Assembly: GCA_963715745.1 (NCBI GenBank) | Contig: OY970271.1 | Location: 1,116,001-1,180,000 of the forward strand | Length of the DNA: 64,000 bases | Reading direction: 5' to 3' | Origin: CAWGJF01 sp963715745 | Lineage (GTDB): Bacteria; Bacteroidota; Ignavibacteria; Ignavibacteriales; Ignavibacteriaceae | Shown: positions 53,485-61,699 of the stretch, piece after piece | Layout: the number at the start of each line of letters is the position of its first letter | How positions within the stretch are numbered: position 1 is the stretch's first letter | Position numbers and translations under genes: made by a program | The notes under the pieces: model-generated | What the model was told of the DNA's origin: nothing | What the model saw: only the letters and a program-made list of their open reading frames with translations | Database searches by the model: none

Positions 53485-54831
53485 TTACTCCCTTATTAAT
53501 TTTAGCAGCTCTTCAGTTTTTTCTTTCATCAACTTTTCATCACTACGGCTTTCCACATTTAAACGTAAGATTGGTTCCGTATTGCTCATACGTAAATTAA
53601 ATCTCCAATTTGGGTATTCAATTGAAATTCCATCCAGTTCATCTATTTTTCCATCAGAATATTTTTTTTCAATTTCTTTTATTTTTCCTGCAGGATCGTC
53701 AATCGTTGAATTTATTTCGCCTGAACATGGATATTCCTTTATCATTTCATCAACAAGTTCTGATAGTTTCTTATTTTCTGTAGACATTAATTGCAGAACT
53801 AAAAGAAATGGAATCATTCCGCTATCCGAATAAGCATTTTCCCTGAAATAATGATGTGCAGACATTTCACCACCATAAACTGCATTAACTTCCCTCATTT
53901 TTTCTTTTATGTAAGCATGACCACTTTTTGAAACAACAGGATTTCCCCCGTGTCGTTTTACAATTTCTTCTGTGTTCCATACTAATCGTGGATCGTGAAC
54001 AATATTTTCTCCTGGGTGATTTTTTAATATAGATTTTGCAAGCAATCCGACTATATAATATCCTTCAATAAAATTTCCATGTTCATCAAAAAAGAAACAA
54101 CGGTCATAATCTCCATCCCAGGCTACACCCAAATCGGCTTTTTGCTTTTTAATTTCCTGTATAGTCGATTTCCTGTTTTCCTCCAGCATTGGATTTGGGA
54201 CACCGTTTGGAAATGAGCCATCAGGATTATTAAACAGTTTTATCATCTCAACTGGCAATTTTGGTTCAAGCTGATCAAGAGACAAACCGGCACAGCCATT
54301 CCCGGCGTTTACAACAATTTTCAGCTTATTTATTTTTTTAGGATTGTAAAATCTCTTTAAATTTTCTATAAAAGCTGGCATAACATCTACGTTATCAACT
54401 TTACCTTTATTTTCCGTTTTTAGATCCAGATCATTTGAAAGAATTAATTCTTCAACTTTATTCAATCCGGAATCATATCCAACTGGAACTGAATCTTTTT
54501 TTACGAATTTCATTCCATTATATTCAGGTGGATTGTGACTTGCGGTAATCATTATTCCACCATCAGCATCAAAATGCGGAGTGGCAAAGTAAACCATTTC
54601 TGTCCCGCACAAACCGATGTCTACAACCGAAGCACCATTTTCGGTTAAGCCTTTAGTAAGAGAATCTGCAAGCTCCTTGGATGAGTTTCTTATATCTCTG
54701 CCCACAACTACTTTTTTAGCATTTGTAAACTTTGAAAACGCCTTCCCAATTTTATAAGCCATTTCCGGGTTAAGTTCTGAAGGTACTTTTCCCCTTATAT
54801 CATAAGCCTTAAATCCGTTTATTTTTCCCAT
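53485..54831 (-). CDS. Phosphomannomutase/phosphoglucomutase
   Basis: This alpha-D-phosphohexomutase of 448 residues interconverts hexose 1- and 6-phosphates for glycan and LPS precursors. It shows FKAYDIRGKVPSELN, the phosphoserine loop MITASHNPPEYNGMKFV, the Mg-binding AWDGDYDRCFFFDEHG, and the sugar-binding GGEMSAHHYFR, with a C-terminal RLSNTEP-like RMSNTEPILRLNVE. The chosen start, ATG 54831, has CAGGAGA 7 bases upstream; a longer in-frame form adds 16 residues without a site. It resembles ManB/AlgC-type dual enzymes; the true preference is unknown. Confidence 0.93.
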   Translation of the reverse strand: MGKINGFKAYDIRGKVPSELNPEMAYKIGKAFSKFTNAKKVVVGRDIRNSSKELADSLTKGLTENGASVVDIGLCGTEMVYFATPHFDADGGIMITASHNPPEYNGMKFVKKDSVPVGYDSGLNKVEELILSNDLDLKTENKGKVDNVDVMPAFIENLKRFYNPKKINKLKIVVNAGNGCAGLSLDQLEPKLPVEMIKLFNNPDGSFPNGVPNPMLEENRKSTIQEIKKQKADLGVAWDGDYDRCFFFDEHGNFIEGYYIVGLLAKSILKNHPGENIVHDPRLVWNTEEIVKRHGGNPVVSKSGHAYIKEKMREVNAVYGGEMSAHHYFRENAYSDSGMIPFLLVLQLMSTENKKLSELVDEMIKEYPCSGEINSTIDDPAGKIKEIEKKYSDGKIDELDGISIEYPNWRFNLRMSNTEPILRLNVESRSDEKLMKEKTEELLKLIRE

Positions 54832-54876
54832 TAATTTCTCCTGAACTAGACTTTTTAGTTGAAAATTTTTCCGGTA

Positions 54877-54884
54877 CAAAGATA
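54877..54884 (-). promoter_or_regulatory. Putative -10 element of the phosphohexomutase gene
   Basis: On the minus strand TATCTTTG matches TAnnTTTG exactly, 45 bases before the ATG at 54831. The -35 region 17 bases upstream is not recognisable. Confidence 0.4.
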
Positions 54885-55004
54885 TGTATTTTTTTGCATG
54901 ATTTATTAACTGATATTAGTCATCTGATATAAATGAAGATTTAAAGGAACTCCCGAAAAAATATTTTTCAGAGAGTGATTTTTCAATAGACTTTTTATAT
55001 AATA

Positions 55005-55352
55005 GTGTTTACATTTCAAATATCAAAAATTGTGGAGAGCGATATCGAAACTACGGATACTGTTAAATGGCACTTCGCTAAATGCAACAACTCTAAATGT
55101 AACTCTTTATTCCTGGTAAATCCGAATGAAGGACCGGGGGATTTGGGTTATTTGTGTCCCGATTGCAGTGCGAAAACAACAACTTCCCATGCAGTTCAAT
55201 GCTCAAGCTGCAAAACAATCCTTAACTTTGTGAGAGCGACACCAAGTGAGGAAAAAGTAGTTTTCAATGTTCCAAAATGTTCACATTGCTATGGAACTAT
55301 TGAAGATGAGTGGGAAATTGAACCACTGTATCAGCCTGACTCATATATTTAG
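55005..55352 (+). CDS. Small multi-Cys zinc ribbon protein of unknown function
   Basis: The 115-residue product contains four Cys pairs: CNNSKCNS (residues about 27-34), CPDC (53-56), CSSC (67-70) and CSHC (about 93-96), suggesting two zinc-binding sites in a treble-clef or ribbon arrangement. There is no signal peptide or membrane helix, so it is cytosolic. I do not recognise the family. The start is uncertain: GTG 55005 overlaps a TATAAT-like sequence (54998-55003), and a GTG at 55032 would give VESDIETTDTVKW as the N-terminus. It is monocistronic, divergent from the phosphohexomutase. Confidence 0.65.
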   Translation: MFTFQISKIVESDIETTDTVKWHFAKCNNSKCNSLFLVNPNEGPGDLGYLCPDCSAKTTTSHAVQCSSCKTILNFVRATPSEEKVVFNVPKCSHCYGTIEDEWEIEPLYQPDSYI

Positions 55353-55555
55353 AGTTCTAGATCAGTTACAAAAAATTCTTTCTTTTGATGAAGGGTAAAT
55401 TTATTCCTGCATCATGCTTCCAATAAATACATCTGATTTAACCTGTCGGAATTCTATTCCCTTAAAATTTTCAACGACAAAATTATGTATTGAAGATTTA
55501 ATGTTAATTCCTTCACTTTTATTATTCAAAAAAGATTCTAATTACAGGTGACTTT

Positions 55556-57700
55556 ATGAAATCCATCCTGATCAAAAAAATTAATATTCTGTTATTTTCA
55601 TTTATTCTTTACAACAGTCTTATCTTCTCACAGGAATCAATAAGCAGTTTCTATCCTGATACAATTAAAGCCGGCAGATTTGATACCGGAAAAATGTGGA
55701 CCTTTGAATACCCGCCGACAGATTATTTTAAACAGGAGTATAATTTTACTCCTGATAAAGACTGGTTCGAACATGTTAGAAGATCTGCACTTAAGTTTGC
55801 TACCTATTGCTCTGCTTCATTTGTTTCTGCTGATGGTTTAATTATGACAAATCATCACTGTGCAAGAGAAAGTGTAACACAGGTTGAAAAAGAAAATGAG
55901 AATCTTCATGAAAATGGATTCATAGCAAATTCACTTGATGATGAAAGACCTGTACCAGGATTGTTTGTTGATCAGCTTGTGCTTATCCGAGATGTAACAG
56001 ATGAGGTGCAGGATGCACTTGAAGACATTCCTGCTTCAGAAAAATTAGAAGCCGAGAATAATAAGATAAATGAAATTGAAGAAAGGGAATCAAATGCAAC
56101 CGGACTTAAAGTGTCAGTAGTTCCCCTTTATAATGGCGGGAGATATTCTCTTTATGGTTATAAAAGATATAATGATGTTCGTCTTGTTTTTGCTCCCGAA
56201 TCTCAGGCCGGTTCATTCGGTGGTGATTATGATAATTTTACTTATCCGCGTTATGATCTCGATTGTTCGTTCTTTAGAGTTTATAATGAAAACGGTACTC
56301 CGTTAAAGACGGAAGATTATTTAAAATGGAGTGATGAAGAAATTAAAGAAGGTGAACCGGTTTTTGTTGTTGGAAATCCAGCAACAACCGACAGACTAAA
56401 TACCGTTGCTCAGCTTGAATATAAAAGGGATATTGTGTATCCGAGAATAATAACACTGCTTAAAAACCTGATTGAAACTTTCCAGACTCTGATAGAAAGA
56501 AATCCCGATCATGCAGCCCGGTTGAATGACCAGCTTTTAAGTTATCAGAATTCAATAAAAGCGTACAGTGGAATGTTAAAAGGATTGCAAAACCCGGTTT
56601 TGATGCAGAGGAAAATTGATTTTGAAAATAAATTTAAAAAAGCTGTTCATGATAATACTGAATTAAACAAAAAATATGGGGATCTCTGGGATAAAATCAG
56701 CGAGTCAAGAAAAATAATTACAAAAAAAACAAACCAGGATTTTGCTTTAGAATTAAACCAATTTTCTACACCTGAATATTTTTACATTGCTGATGATATT
56801 ATTTCTCTTGCAAAAGAATTAGCTCTTCCTGATTCTGAAAGAAGCAGTCAGTATAAAGATGATGAGTTGGAAAATACTGTTGATCAGCTTTTCCCTGAAG
56901 ATTTTGATTACAGCGTGAATGATAGTTTATTAAGATTAAAAATTGATGAGCTTTATAAATATCTTGGTAAAGATGATGAACTTGTAAAAACATTCACCGG
57001 GGAAAAAGAAGGAGACGATGCAGTTGATTATATTTTATCAAATTCTTACCTGACAAGTGAAGATAAAATAAAAGATCTTGTGGAACAGGGACCTGATTCT
57101 ATTTTGAACGGAAGTGATCCGTTTATTTATTTTGTGTTAAATGCTGAGCCTCTAGCCAATCAACTTGAAGATGAAATAAATGAATTGGAAGATTCCGAAG
57201 AAGTTTACAACCTGGAATTGGGAAAAGCCTTGTTTGAAGTTTATGGAACAACAATTCCACCTGATGCAACTTTCACCTTAAGAATTTCCGACGGTGTTGT
57301 AAAAGGATTTCCATACAACGGCACGATAGCTCCTCCATTTACAACATTTTATGGAATGTATGACAGGTATTTTTCATTCAATAAAAAATTTCCTTGGAGC
57401 TTGAATGATAGGTGGCTAGATGAAATAGATGAACTTGATTTATCTACTCCAATTAATTTTGTTGCAACAAATGATATAAGCGGCGGAAATTCCGGCAGCC
57501 CGGTAATAAACGAAGATGCTGAAATTGTAGGTGTTGCATTCGATGGAAATATCCAGAGTCTGCCGGGAAGTTTTATCTTCCGAACTGAAGAGAATAGAAT
57601 GGTTGCTGTTGATGCAAGAGGAATTATAGAAGCACTTAAAAAAATTTACAAAATGAATAGATTAGTTAAAGAGTTAGAAAACGGGCATCTTGCAGATTAA
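55556..57700 (+). CDS. S46-family dipeptidyl-peptidase (DPP7/DPP11 type)
   Basis: This exported serine exopeptidase removes N-terminal dipeptides. A signal peptide (INILLFSFILYNSLIFSQ) precedes VSADGLIMTNHHCARESV with the catalytic His at about residue 100, AGSFGGDYDNFTYPRYDLDCSFFRVY with the catalytic Asp region, a helical domain (about 280-570), and NDISGGNSGSPVINEDAEIVGVAFDGN with the nucleophile Ser646. The residue 18 positions after that Ser is Gly, as in DPP7 (preferring hydrophobic P1), where DPP11 (acidic P1) has Arg. Full length (714) is normal. It is convergent with the next gene, 1 base apart. Confidence 0.93.
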   Translation: MKSILIKKINILLFSFILYNSLIFSQESISSFYPDTIKAGRFDTGKMWTFEYPPTDYFKQEYNFTPDKDWFEHVRRSALKFATYCSASFVSADGLIMTNHHCARESVTQVEKENENLHENGFIANSLDDERPVPGLFVDQLVLIRDVTDEVQDALEDIPASEKLEAENNKINEIEERESNATGLKVSVVPLYNGGRYSLYGYKRYNDVRLVFAPESQAGSFGGDYDNFTYPRYDLDCSFFRVYNENGTPLKTEDYLKWSDEEIKEGEPVFVVGNPATTDRLNTVAQLEYKRDIVYPRIITLLKNLIETFQTLIERNPDHAARLNDQLLSYQNSIKAYSGMLKGLQNPVLMQRKIDFENKFKKAVHDNTELNKKYGDLWDKISESRKIITKKTNQDFALELNQFSTPEYFYIADDIISLAKELALPDSERSSQYKDDELENTVDQLFPEDFDYSVNDSLLRLKIDELYKYLGKDDELVKTFTGEKEGDDAVDYILSNSYLTSEDKIKDLVEQGPDSILNGSDPFIYFVLNAEPLANQLEDEINELEDSEEVYNLELGKALFEVYGTTIPPDATFTLRISDGVVKGFPYNGTIAPPFTTFYGMYDRYFSFNKKFPWSLNDRWLDEIDELDLSTPINFVATNDISGGNSGSPVINEDAEIVGVAFDGNIQSLPGSFIFRTEENRMVAVDARGIIEALKKIYKMNRLVKELENGHLAD

Positions 57701-57701
57701 C

Positions 57702-58238
57702 TCAAATAGAATAATTCAAATACAAATGAATTGAAGTGTATTGCGGTAAAGATTTATTAAATGTAATTCCGTAATCTACTCCTGCACCTAAACGGAAACC
57801 ATCAAGATTGAAGCCGCGTAAATCCCAGCCACCGGCAATTGACAAAACAACTCCGTATGCCCACAGGTTTGTGTCATTAAAAGTTCTATCATTTATAGCG
57901 AGCAGCCCTACCCCTTCTTCTAAAAAAATCTTCCCTGAAAAATACTGGGTTGTAATTCCCTTAAAATAAATTCCCTGCATGTACGGAAAGTAAGTCTTTC
58001 TGGAATTTGGAATTAAGGCATTAAAATCCTTAGCAAAAAAATATCCTAGTCTTGGAGTAACTTCTGCAAAAAGTACTGTGTTGGTCTCAAAAAATAAGGA
58101 AGCATTAAAGCTGCCGACGGATGGTGATTCTCCTTTAATTGTTCCGCCACCCAAATAGCTGCCGACATTTACCTTCAACTGTGCATTTAAAGAAATTGTT
58201 GTTAAAAGAAGAATGACGTATAAATTTATTCTGAACAT
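57702..58238 (-). CDS. Exported beta-strand-rich protein, probable outer membrane barrel
   Basis: The 178-residue product has a signal peptide (LYVILLLTTISLNAQ) and then Gly/aromatic-rich alternating strands (VNVGSYLGGGTIKG, ASLFFETNTVLFAEVTPRLGYFF, GVVLSIAGGWDLRG, FRLGAGVDYGITF, TSIHLYLNYSI) that resemble an eight-stranded OmpX-like barrel. It ends in -YSI and not in Phe/Trp. I do not recognise the family. Its stop is 1 base from the S46 peptidase stop; its start faces the nuclease gene across a 72-base gap. Confidence 0.7.
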   Translation of the reverse strand: MFRINLYVILLLTTISLNAQLKVNVGSYLGGGTIKGESPSVGSFNASLFFETNTVLFAEVTPRLGYFFAKDFNALIPNSRKTYFPYMQGIYFKGITTQYFSGKIFLEEGVGLLAINDRTFNDTNLWAYGVVLSIAGGWDLRGFNLDGFRLGAGVDYGITFNKSLPQYTSIHLYLNYSI

Positions 58239-58310
58239 ATATTAATTAAATCATTTAATTTTTCTAATTTCGTAAAGACAATTTAAACAACAGGAAGGAA
58301 AGGAAAAAAG

Positions 58311-58667
58311 ATGAAAATACCACTCTATCATTATAAAGCGGTTGTAACATCTGTTTATGATGGAGACACCTGCACTGTAGATATTGACCTTGGTTTACAC
58401 ACCTGGGTAAAGAGTGAAAAGCTGAGATTAAACAGGATAAATGCTCCTGAAATGAGAGGTGCTGAAAAAGAGAAGGGGAAATTATCAAGAGATTTTCTTC
58501 GTGAAAAAATTTTGAATAAAGAAATTAAATTAGAAACAATAAAAGACAAAAAAGGGAAGTATGGACGTTACTTAGCTGAAATTTGGTTGCAGAAAAGTGG
58601 AGAGACTTATGAAAACATAAATGATCTGCTTGTAAAAAAAGGTTTTGCAGTATATCATAAATATTAG
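58311..58667 (+). CDS. Thermonuclease-like (SNase) protein, no signal peptide
   Basis: The 118-residue product has a staphylococcal-nuclease-like OB fold: VTSVYDGDTCTVDIDLGLHTWVKSEKLRLNRINAPEMRG with the first catalytic Asp and Arg, KIKLETI-like EIKLETIKDKKGKYGRYLAEIWL with the second Arg, and NDLLVKKGFAVYHKY. There is no signal peptide, so a cytosolic role is expected, unlike secreted thermonucleases. AAGGAAAGGA lies close to the ATG. It is 26 bases before gldC and probably in the same transcript. Confidence 0.85.
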   Translation: MKIPLYHYKAVVTSVYDGDTCTVDIDLGLHTWVKSEKLRLNRINAPEMRGAEKEKGKLSRDFLREKILNKEIKLETIKDKKGKYGRYLAEIWLQKSGETYENINDLLVKKGFAVYHKY

Positions 58668-58693
58668 AATTAAATCAGAGGAAACCATTTTTT

Positions 58694-59038
58694 ATGAAAG
58701 AATCAAAAATAACAATAACAGTTTCACTCGATGATAAAAATGTACCGGAGCAAATAAGCTGGGAAGCAACAGATGCAGATTTTAAAGGAAAGAAAAATTC
58801 ACAAACACTTGTGCTTGGCTTGTGGGATAAAGAGGAAGCAATGACCTACTCTATTGACTTGTGGACAAAGGATATGACCGTAGAAGATATGAATCTACAT
58901 TTTCACCAGTTATTTCTTAAAATGGCTGAAACGTTTGAACGATCAACAAAAAATAATGAGGTTGGGGGAATGATAAGAGATTTTACCAGCAAATTTGCGG
59001 AAAAGCTGAATCTCAAACCCGATTCGGGACAACATTGA
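58694..59038 (+). CDS. gldC: GldC-like gliding motility-associated protein
   Basis: The 114-residue cytosolic protein resembles flavobacterial GldC along its length: ITITVSLDDKNVPEQISWEATDAD, LVLGLWDKEEAMTYSIDLWTKDMTVEDMNLHFHQLFLKMAETFERST, and MIRDFTSKFAEKLNL. GldC improves gliding in Flavobacterium but is not essential, and is found also in non-gliding Bacteroidota. No other gld or spr gene is in the window, so the role here is not shown. AGAGGAAA precedes the ATG. Confidence 0.85.
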   Translation: MKESKITITVSLDDKNVPEQISWEATDADFKGKKNSQTLVLGLWDKEEAMTYSIDLWTKDMTVEDMNLHFHQLFLKMAETFERSTKNNEVGGMIRDFTSKFAEKLNLKPDSGQH

Positions 59039-59088
59039 TTTAGGTCATAATTACGGTTTGCACACTTTTTAACCGCTGCACATTTTAA

Positions 59089-59096
59089 TAAGTTTG
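59089..59096 (+). promoter_or_regulatory. Putative cydA -10 element
   Basis: TAAGTTTG matches TAnnTTTG exactly, 35 bases before the cydA ATG. The -35 region is T-rich (TTTTTA) and not convincing, so regulation by an activator is possible but not shown. Confidence 0.4.
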
Positions 59097-59130
59097 ATAA
59101 ACAAATTTTCAACTTGTTAATGAAGCTTTA

Positions 59131-60507
59131 ATGGATGCTGAAATTTTAGCACGTCTGCAATTTGCTTTTACTATTGCCTTTCACTACATCTATCCTCCGC
59201 TCAGTATTGGTCTTGGCGTCGTAATGGTTTTGATGGAAGGCCTTTACCTAAAAACAAAAAATCCCCTTTATGAAAAGATGACCCGGTTCTGGGTAAAAGT
59301 GTTTGCACTTACATTTGCAATAGGGGTTGCTACCGGAATTGTGATGGAATTTGAATTTGGTACAAACTGGGCAACTTACTCAAGATTTGTTGGAGATGTT
59401 TTTGGAAGTGCATTAGCCGCAGAAGGCATTTTTGCCTTCTTTCTTGAATCAGGGTTTTTAGCAATACTTGTTTTTGGATGGGATAAAGTAAGTCCAAAAA
59501 TACATTTCCTTTCAACCATAATGGTTTCACTCGGCTCAATGTTCAGCGCAGTCTGGATTGTTGTTGCAAACTCCTGGCAGCAGACTCCTGCAGGATTTCA
59601 TATTGTTGGTGAGGGAATGAATGCAAGAGCAGAGATCACAGACTTTTGGGCTATGGTCTTTAGTCCTTCTTCGGTTGATAGATTGCTGCATGTGCTCTCG
59701 GGTGCATGGCTTGCTGGCGCTTTTCTGGTTATAAGTGTAGGTGCCTTTTATTTAATTAAGAAGAGACACATTGAATTTTCAAAAGCCTCAATAAAAATTG
59801 CCTTGTGCGTTGCAGTGTTTGCATCTTTGTTCCAGCTATTTACAGGTCACAGCAGTGCTGTGGGAATTCACAAAAACCAGCCTGCAAAGCTTGCAGCAAT
59901 GGAAGCAGTTTTTAACGATCAAACAGATGCAAAGCTTTATTTGTTTGGATGGGTAAATGAAGATAAACAGGAAGTAAATTTCAGCATGGCAATTCCGGGT
60001 ATGCTGAGTTTTTTAATCAGTGGTGCCACAAACGAAAAAGTTACCGGCTTAAATTCGTTTCCGAAATCTGAAAGACCACCGGTTAACATTGTTTTTCAGA
60101 CATATCATATGATGGTTGCAATTGGATTCACTTTAATCGCAATTAGCATTCTCAGTGTTTTTTTCTGGTGGAGAAAATCATTATTCGATAAAAGATGGTT
60201 TTTATGGATTTTAGTTTTTTCGGTTCTGCTTCCTCAGATTGCAAACCAGCTTGGCTGGATAACAGCAGAGGTTGGCAGGCAGCCGTGGATTGTTTATGGT
60301 TTGCTGAAAACTTCAGAAGGTTTATCAAAAGCAGTAGAAGCAGGACAAATATGGTTTTCGCTCATCCTGTTTACAATAATTTATGCTTTTCTTTTTGTTC
60401 TTTTTATTTATTTACTGAACGAAAAAATTCAACACGGGCCCGATGAACCGGAAACAATTGGTTCTGAGTTTGAAAGACAAAAATTAGTTTTTAAAAACAC
60501 CAAATAA
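59131..60507 (+). CDS. cydA: Cytochrome bd ubiquinol oxidase subunit I
   Basis: This 458-residue integral membrane protein is the quinol-oxidising subunit of a bd-type oxidase, a high-oxygen-affinity terminal oxidase. Visible ligands are the b595 His in FAFTIAFHYIYPPLS, the b558 His in RLLHVLSGAWLAG, and the QPAKLAAMEA motif with the conserved Lys and Glu of the Q-loop. The Q-loop is short, so this is the short-loop form, in line with the length (E. coli CydA is about 520 residues). The GRQPWIV motif near the C-terminus is present. cydB follows after 139 bases. Confidence 0.95.
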   Translation: MDAEILARLQFAFTIAFHYIYPPLSIGLGVVMVLMEGLYLKTKNPLYEKMTRFWVKVFALTFAIGVATGIVMEFEFGTNWATYSRFVGDVFGSALAAEGIFAFFLESGFLAILVFGWDKVSPKIHFLSTIMVSLGSMFSAVWIVVANSWQQTPAGFHIVGEGMNARAEITDFWAMVFSPSSVDRLLHVLSGAWLAGAFLVISVGAFYLIKKRHIEFSKASIKIALCVAVFASLFQLFTGHSSAVGIHKNQPAKLAAMEAVFNDQTDAKLYLFGWVNEDKQEVNFSMAIPGMLSFLISGATNEKVTGLNSFPKSERPPVNIVFQTYHMMVAIGFTLIAISILSVFFWWRKSLFDKRWFLWILVFSVLLPQIANQLGWITAEVGRQPWIVYGLLKTSEGLSKAVEAGQIWFSLILFTIIYAFLFVLFIYLLNEKIQHGPDEPETIGSEFERQKLVFKNTK

Positions 60508-60560
60508 CAAAATTCAATTATCAAACTAACTGCAATGAAAAAAACTTAAAATTTAAAACT

Positions 60561-60618
60561 GTTTGAAATTTGATGATTGAAATTTATTTGTATTTTGACA
60601 TTTGTGATTTGGAATTTA
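60561..60618. repeat. Degenerate ATTTG-type short repeat in the cydA-cydB gap
   Basis: Between cydA and cydB an AT-rich stretch reads as about seven degenerate copies of an ATTTGnn unit (for example GAAATTTGATG, TTATTTGTATTTTGACATTTGTGATTTGGAATTT) with 7-8 base spacing. It has no coding potential. It resembles slipped-strand-generated or element-derived intergenic filler; a role in cydB expression is not apparent. Confidence 0.5.
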
Positions 60619-60646
60619 GACTTATTGATAACCTAAAATAATTTTT

Positions 60647-61675
60647 ATGAATTTCATATTTGATTTAAATACAATCTGGTTTTTCCTGATTGGTGCATTG
60701 CTTGCAGGCTATGCAATTCTTGATGGTTTCGATCTTGGTGTCGGTATGCTGCATCTGCTTGTAAAGGAAGACAAGGAAAGAAGGATAATGATAAACTCAA
60801 TCGGGCCGGTGTGGGACGGTAATGAAGTCTGGCTTGTTACCGGTGGCGGTGCTTTGTTCGCTGCTTTCCCTCACGTTTATGCAACAGTTTTTTCTGGTTT
60901 CTATTCTGCTTTTATGTTGCTTCTTTTTATGTTGATTTTCCGCGCTGTTGCAATTGAATTCAGAAGTAAAAGACCAATGCACTGGTGGAAAAAAATGTGG
61001 GATGTTTCTTTCAGTGTTGCCAGTTTTTTAATTGCTTTACTGATGGGTGTTGCACTTGGAAATATTATTACCGGCATTCCAATTGGTGCTGACAAAGAAT
61101 TTATAGGGACATTCTGGAACTTAATTAATCCCTACACTGTTCTTGTTGGAATTACAACTGTAGCACTTTTTATGATGCACGGATCAATTTACAGTGTAAT
61201 GAAAACTGAAGGTGAATTACAAAACAGGCTTAAAGGCTGGGTGAACAACACTATCATCTTTTTCGTTATCTGTTATGTAACTACCACAATGGCAACGCTT
61301 ATTTACTATCCGAATATGGTTCAGCATTTTAAAGATGTTCCATATCTTTTTGTTGTTGCTCTGCTAAATATGCTTGCGATTGCAAACATTCCAAGAGAAA
61401 TTTCCCGCGGTAAAGAGTTCAATGCTTTTCTTTCTTCCTGCGCATCAATATTTGCTCTGCTTGGTTTGTTTGCCATAGGAATTTTCCCGAACATAGTTCT
61501 TGCAAGCAACAACCCGGAATTCAGTTTAAATATTTACAATGCAGCAAGCTCTTTAACTACTCTTGAAATTATGCTGATAATTGCCTGCATCGGAATTCCG
61601 TTTGTCTTTGCTTACACCTTTGCTATTTACTGGATCTTCCGTGGAAAAGTCAAGCTGAATGAGATGAGTTATTAA
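60647..61675 (+). CDS. cydB: Cytochrome bd ubiquinol oxidase subunit II
   Basis: The 342-residue multi-pass subunit II pairs with CydA. It has the characteristic start TIWFFLIGALLAGYAILDGFDLGVGML, NSIGPVWDGNEVWLVTGGGALFAAFPHVYATVFSGFY, and FRAVAIEFRSK, with nine hydrophobic segments. The ATG at 60647 gives a normal N-terminus. It lies 139 bases after cydA, wider than usual for the pair, with a repeat-like spacer; read-through is likely but not proved. No cydX or cydDC genes are next to it. Confidence 0.95.
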   Translation: MNFIFDLNTIWFFLIGALLAGYAILDGFDLGVGMLHLLVKEDKERRIMINSIGPVWDGNEVWLVTGGGALFAAFPHVYATVFSGFYSAFMLLLFMLIFRAVAIEFRSKRPMHWWKKMWDVSFSVASFLIALLMGVALGNIITGIPIGADKEFIGTFWNLINPYTVLVGITTVALFMMHGSIYSVMKTEGELQNRLKGWVNNTIIFFVICYVTTTMATLIYYPNMVQHFKDVPYLFVVALLNMLAIANIPREISRGKEFNAFLSSCASIFALLGLFAIGIFPNIVLASNNPEFSLNIYNAASSLTTLEIMLIIACIGIPFVFAYTFAIYWIFRGKVKLNEMSY

Positions 61676-61699
61676 ATTCTTGAACCATTTTTCTAACGA

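Noticed and set aside
59097..59120. AACAA...TTGTT inverted repeat before cydA as an oxygen-regulator site
   Set aside because: Only 5 bp, and it matches neither FNR (TTGATnnnnATCAA) nor Rex boxes.
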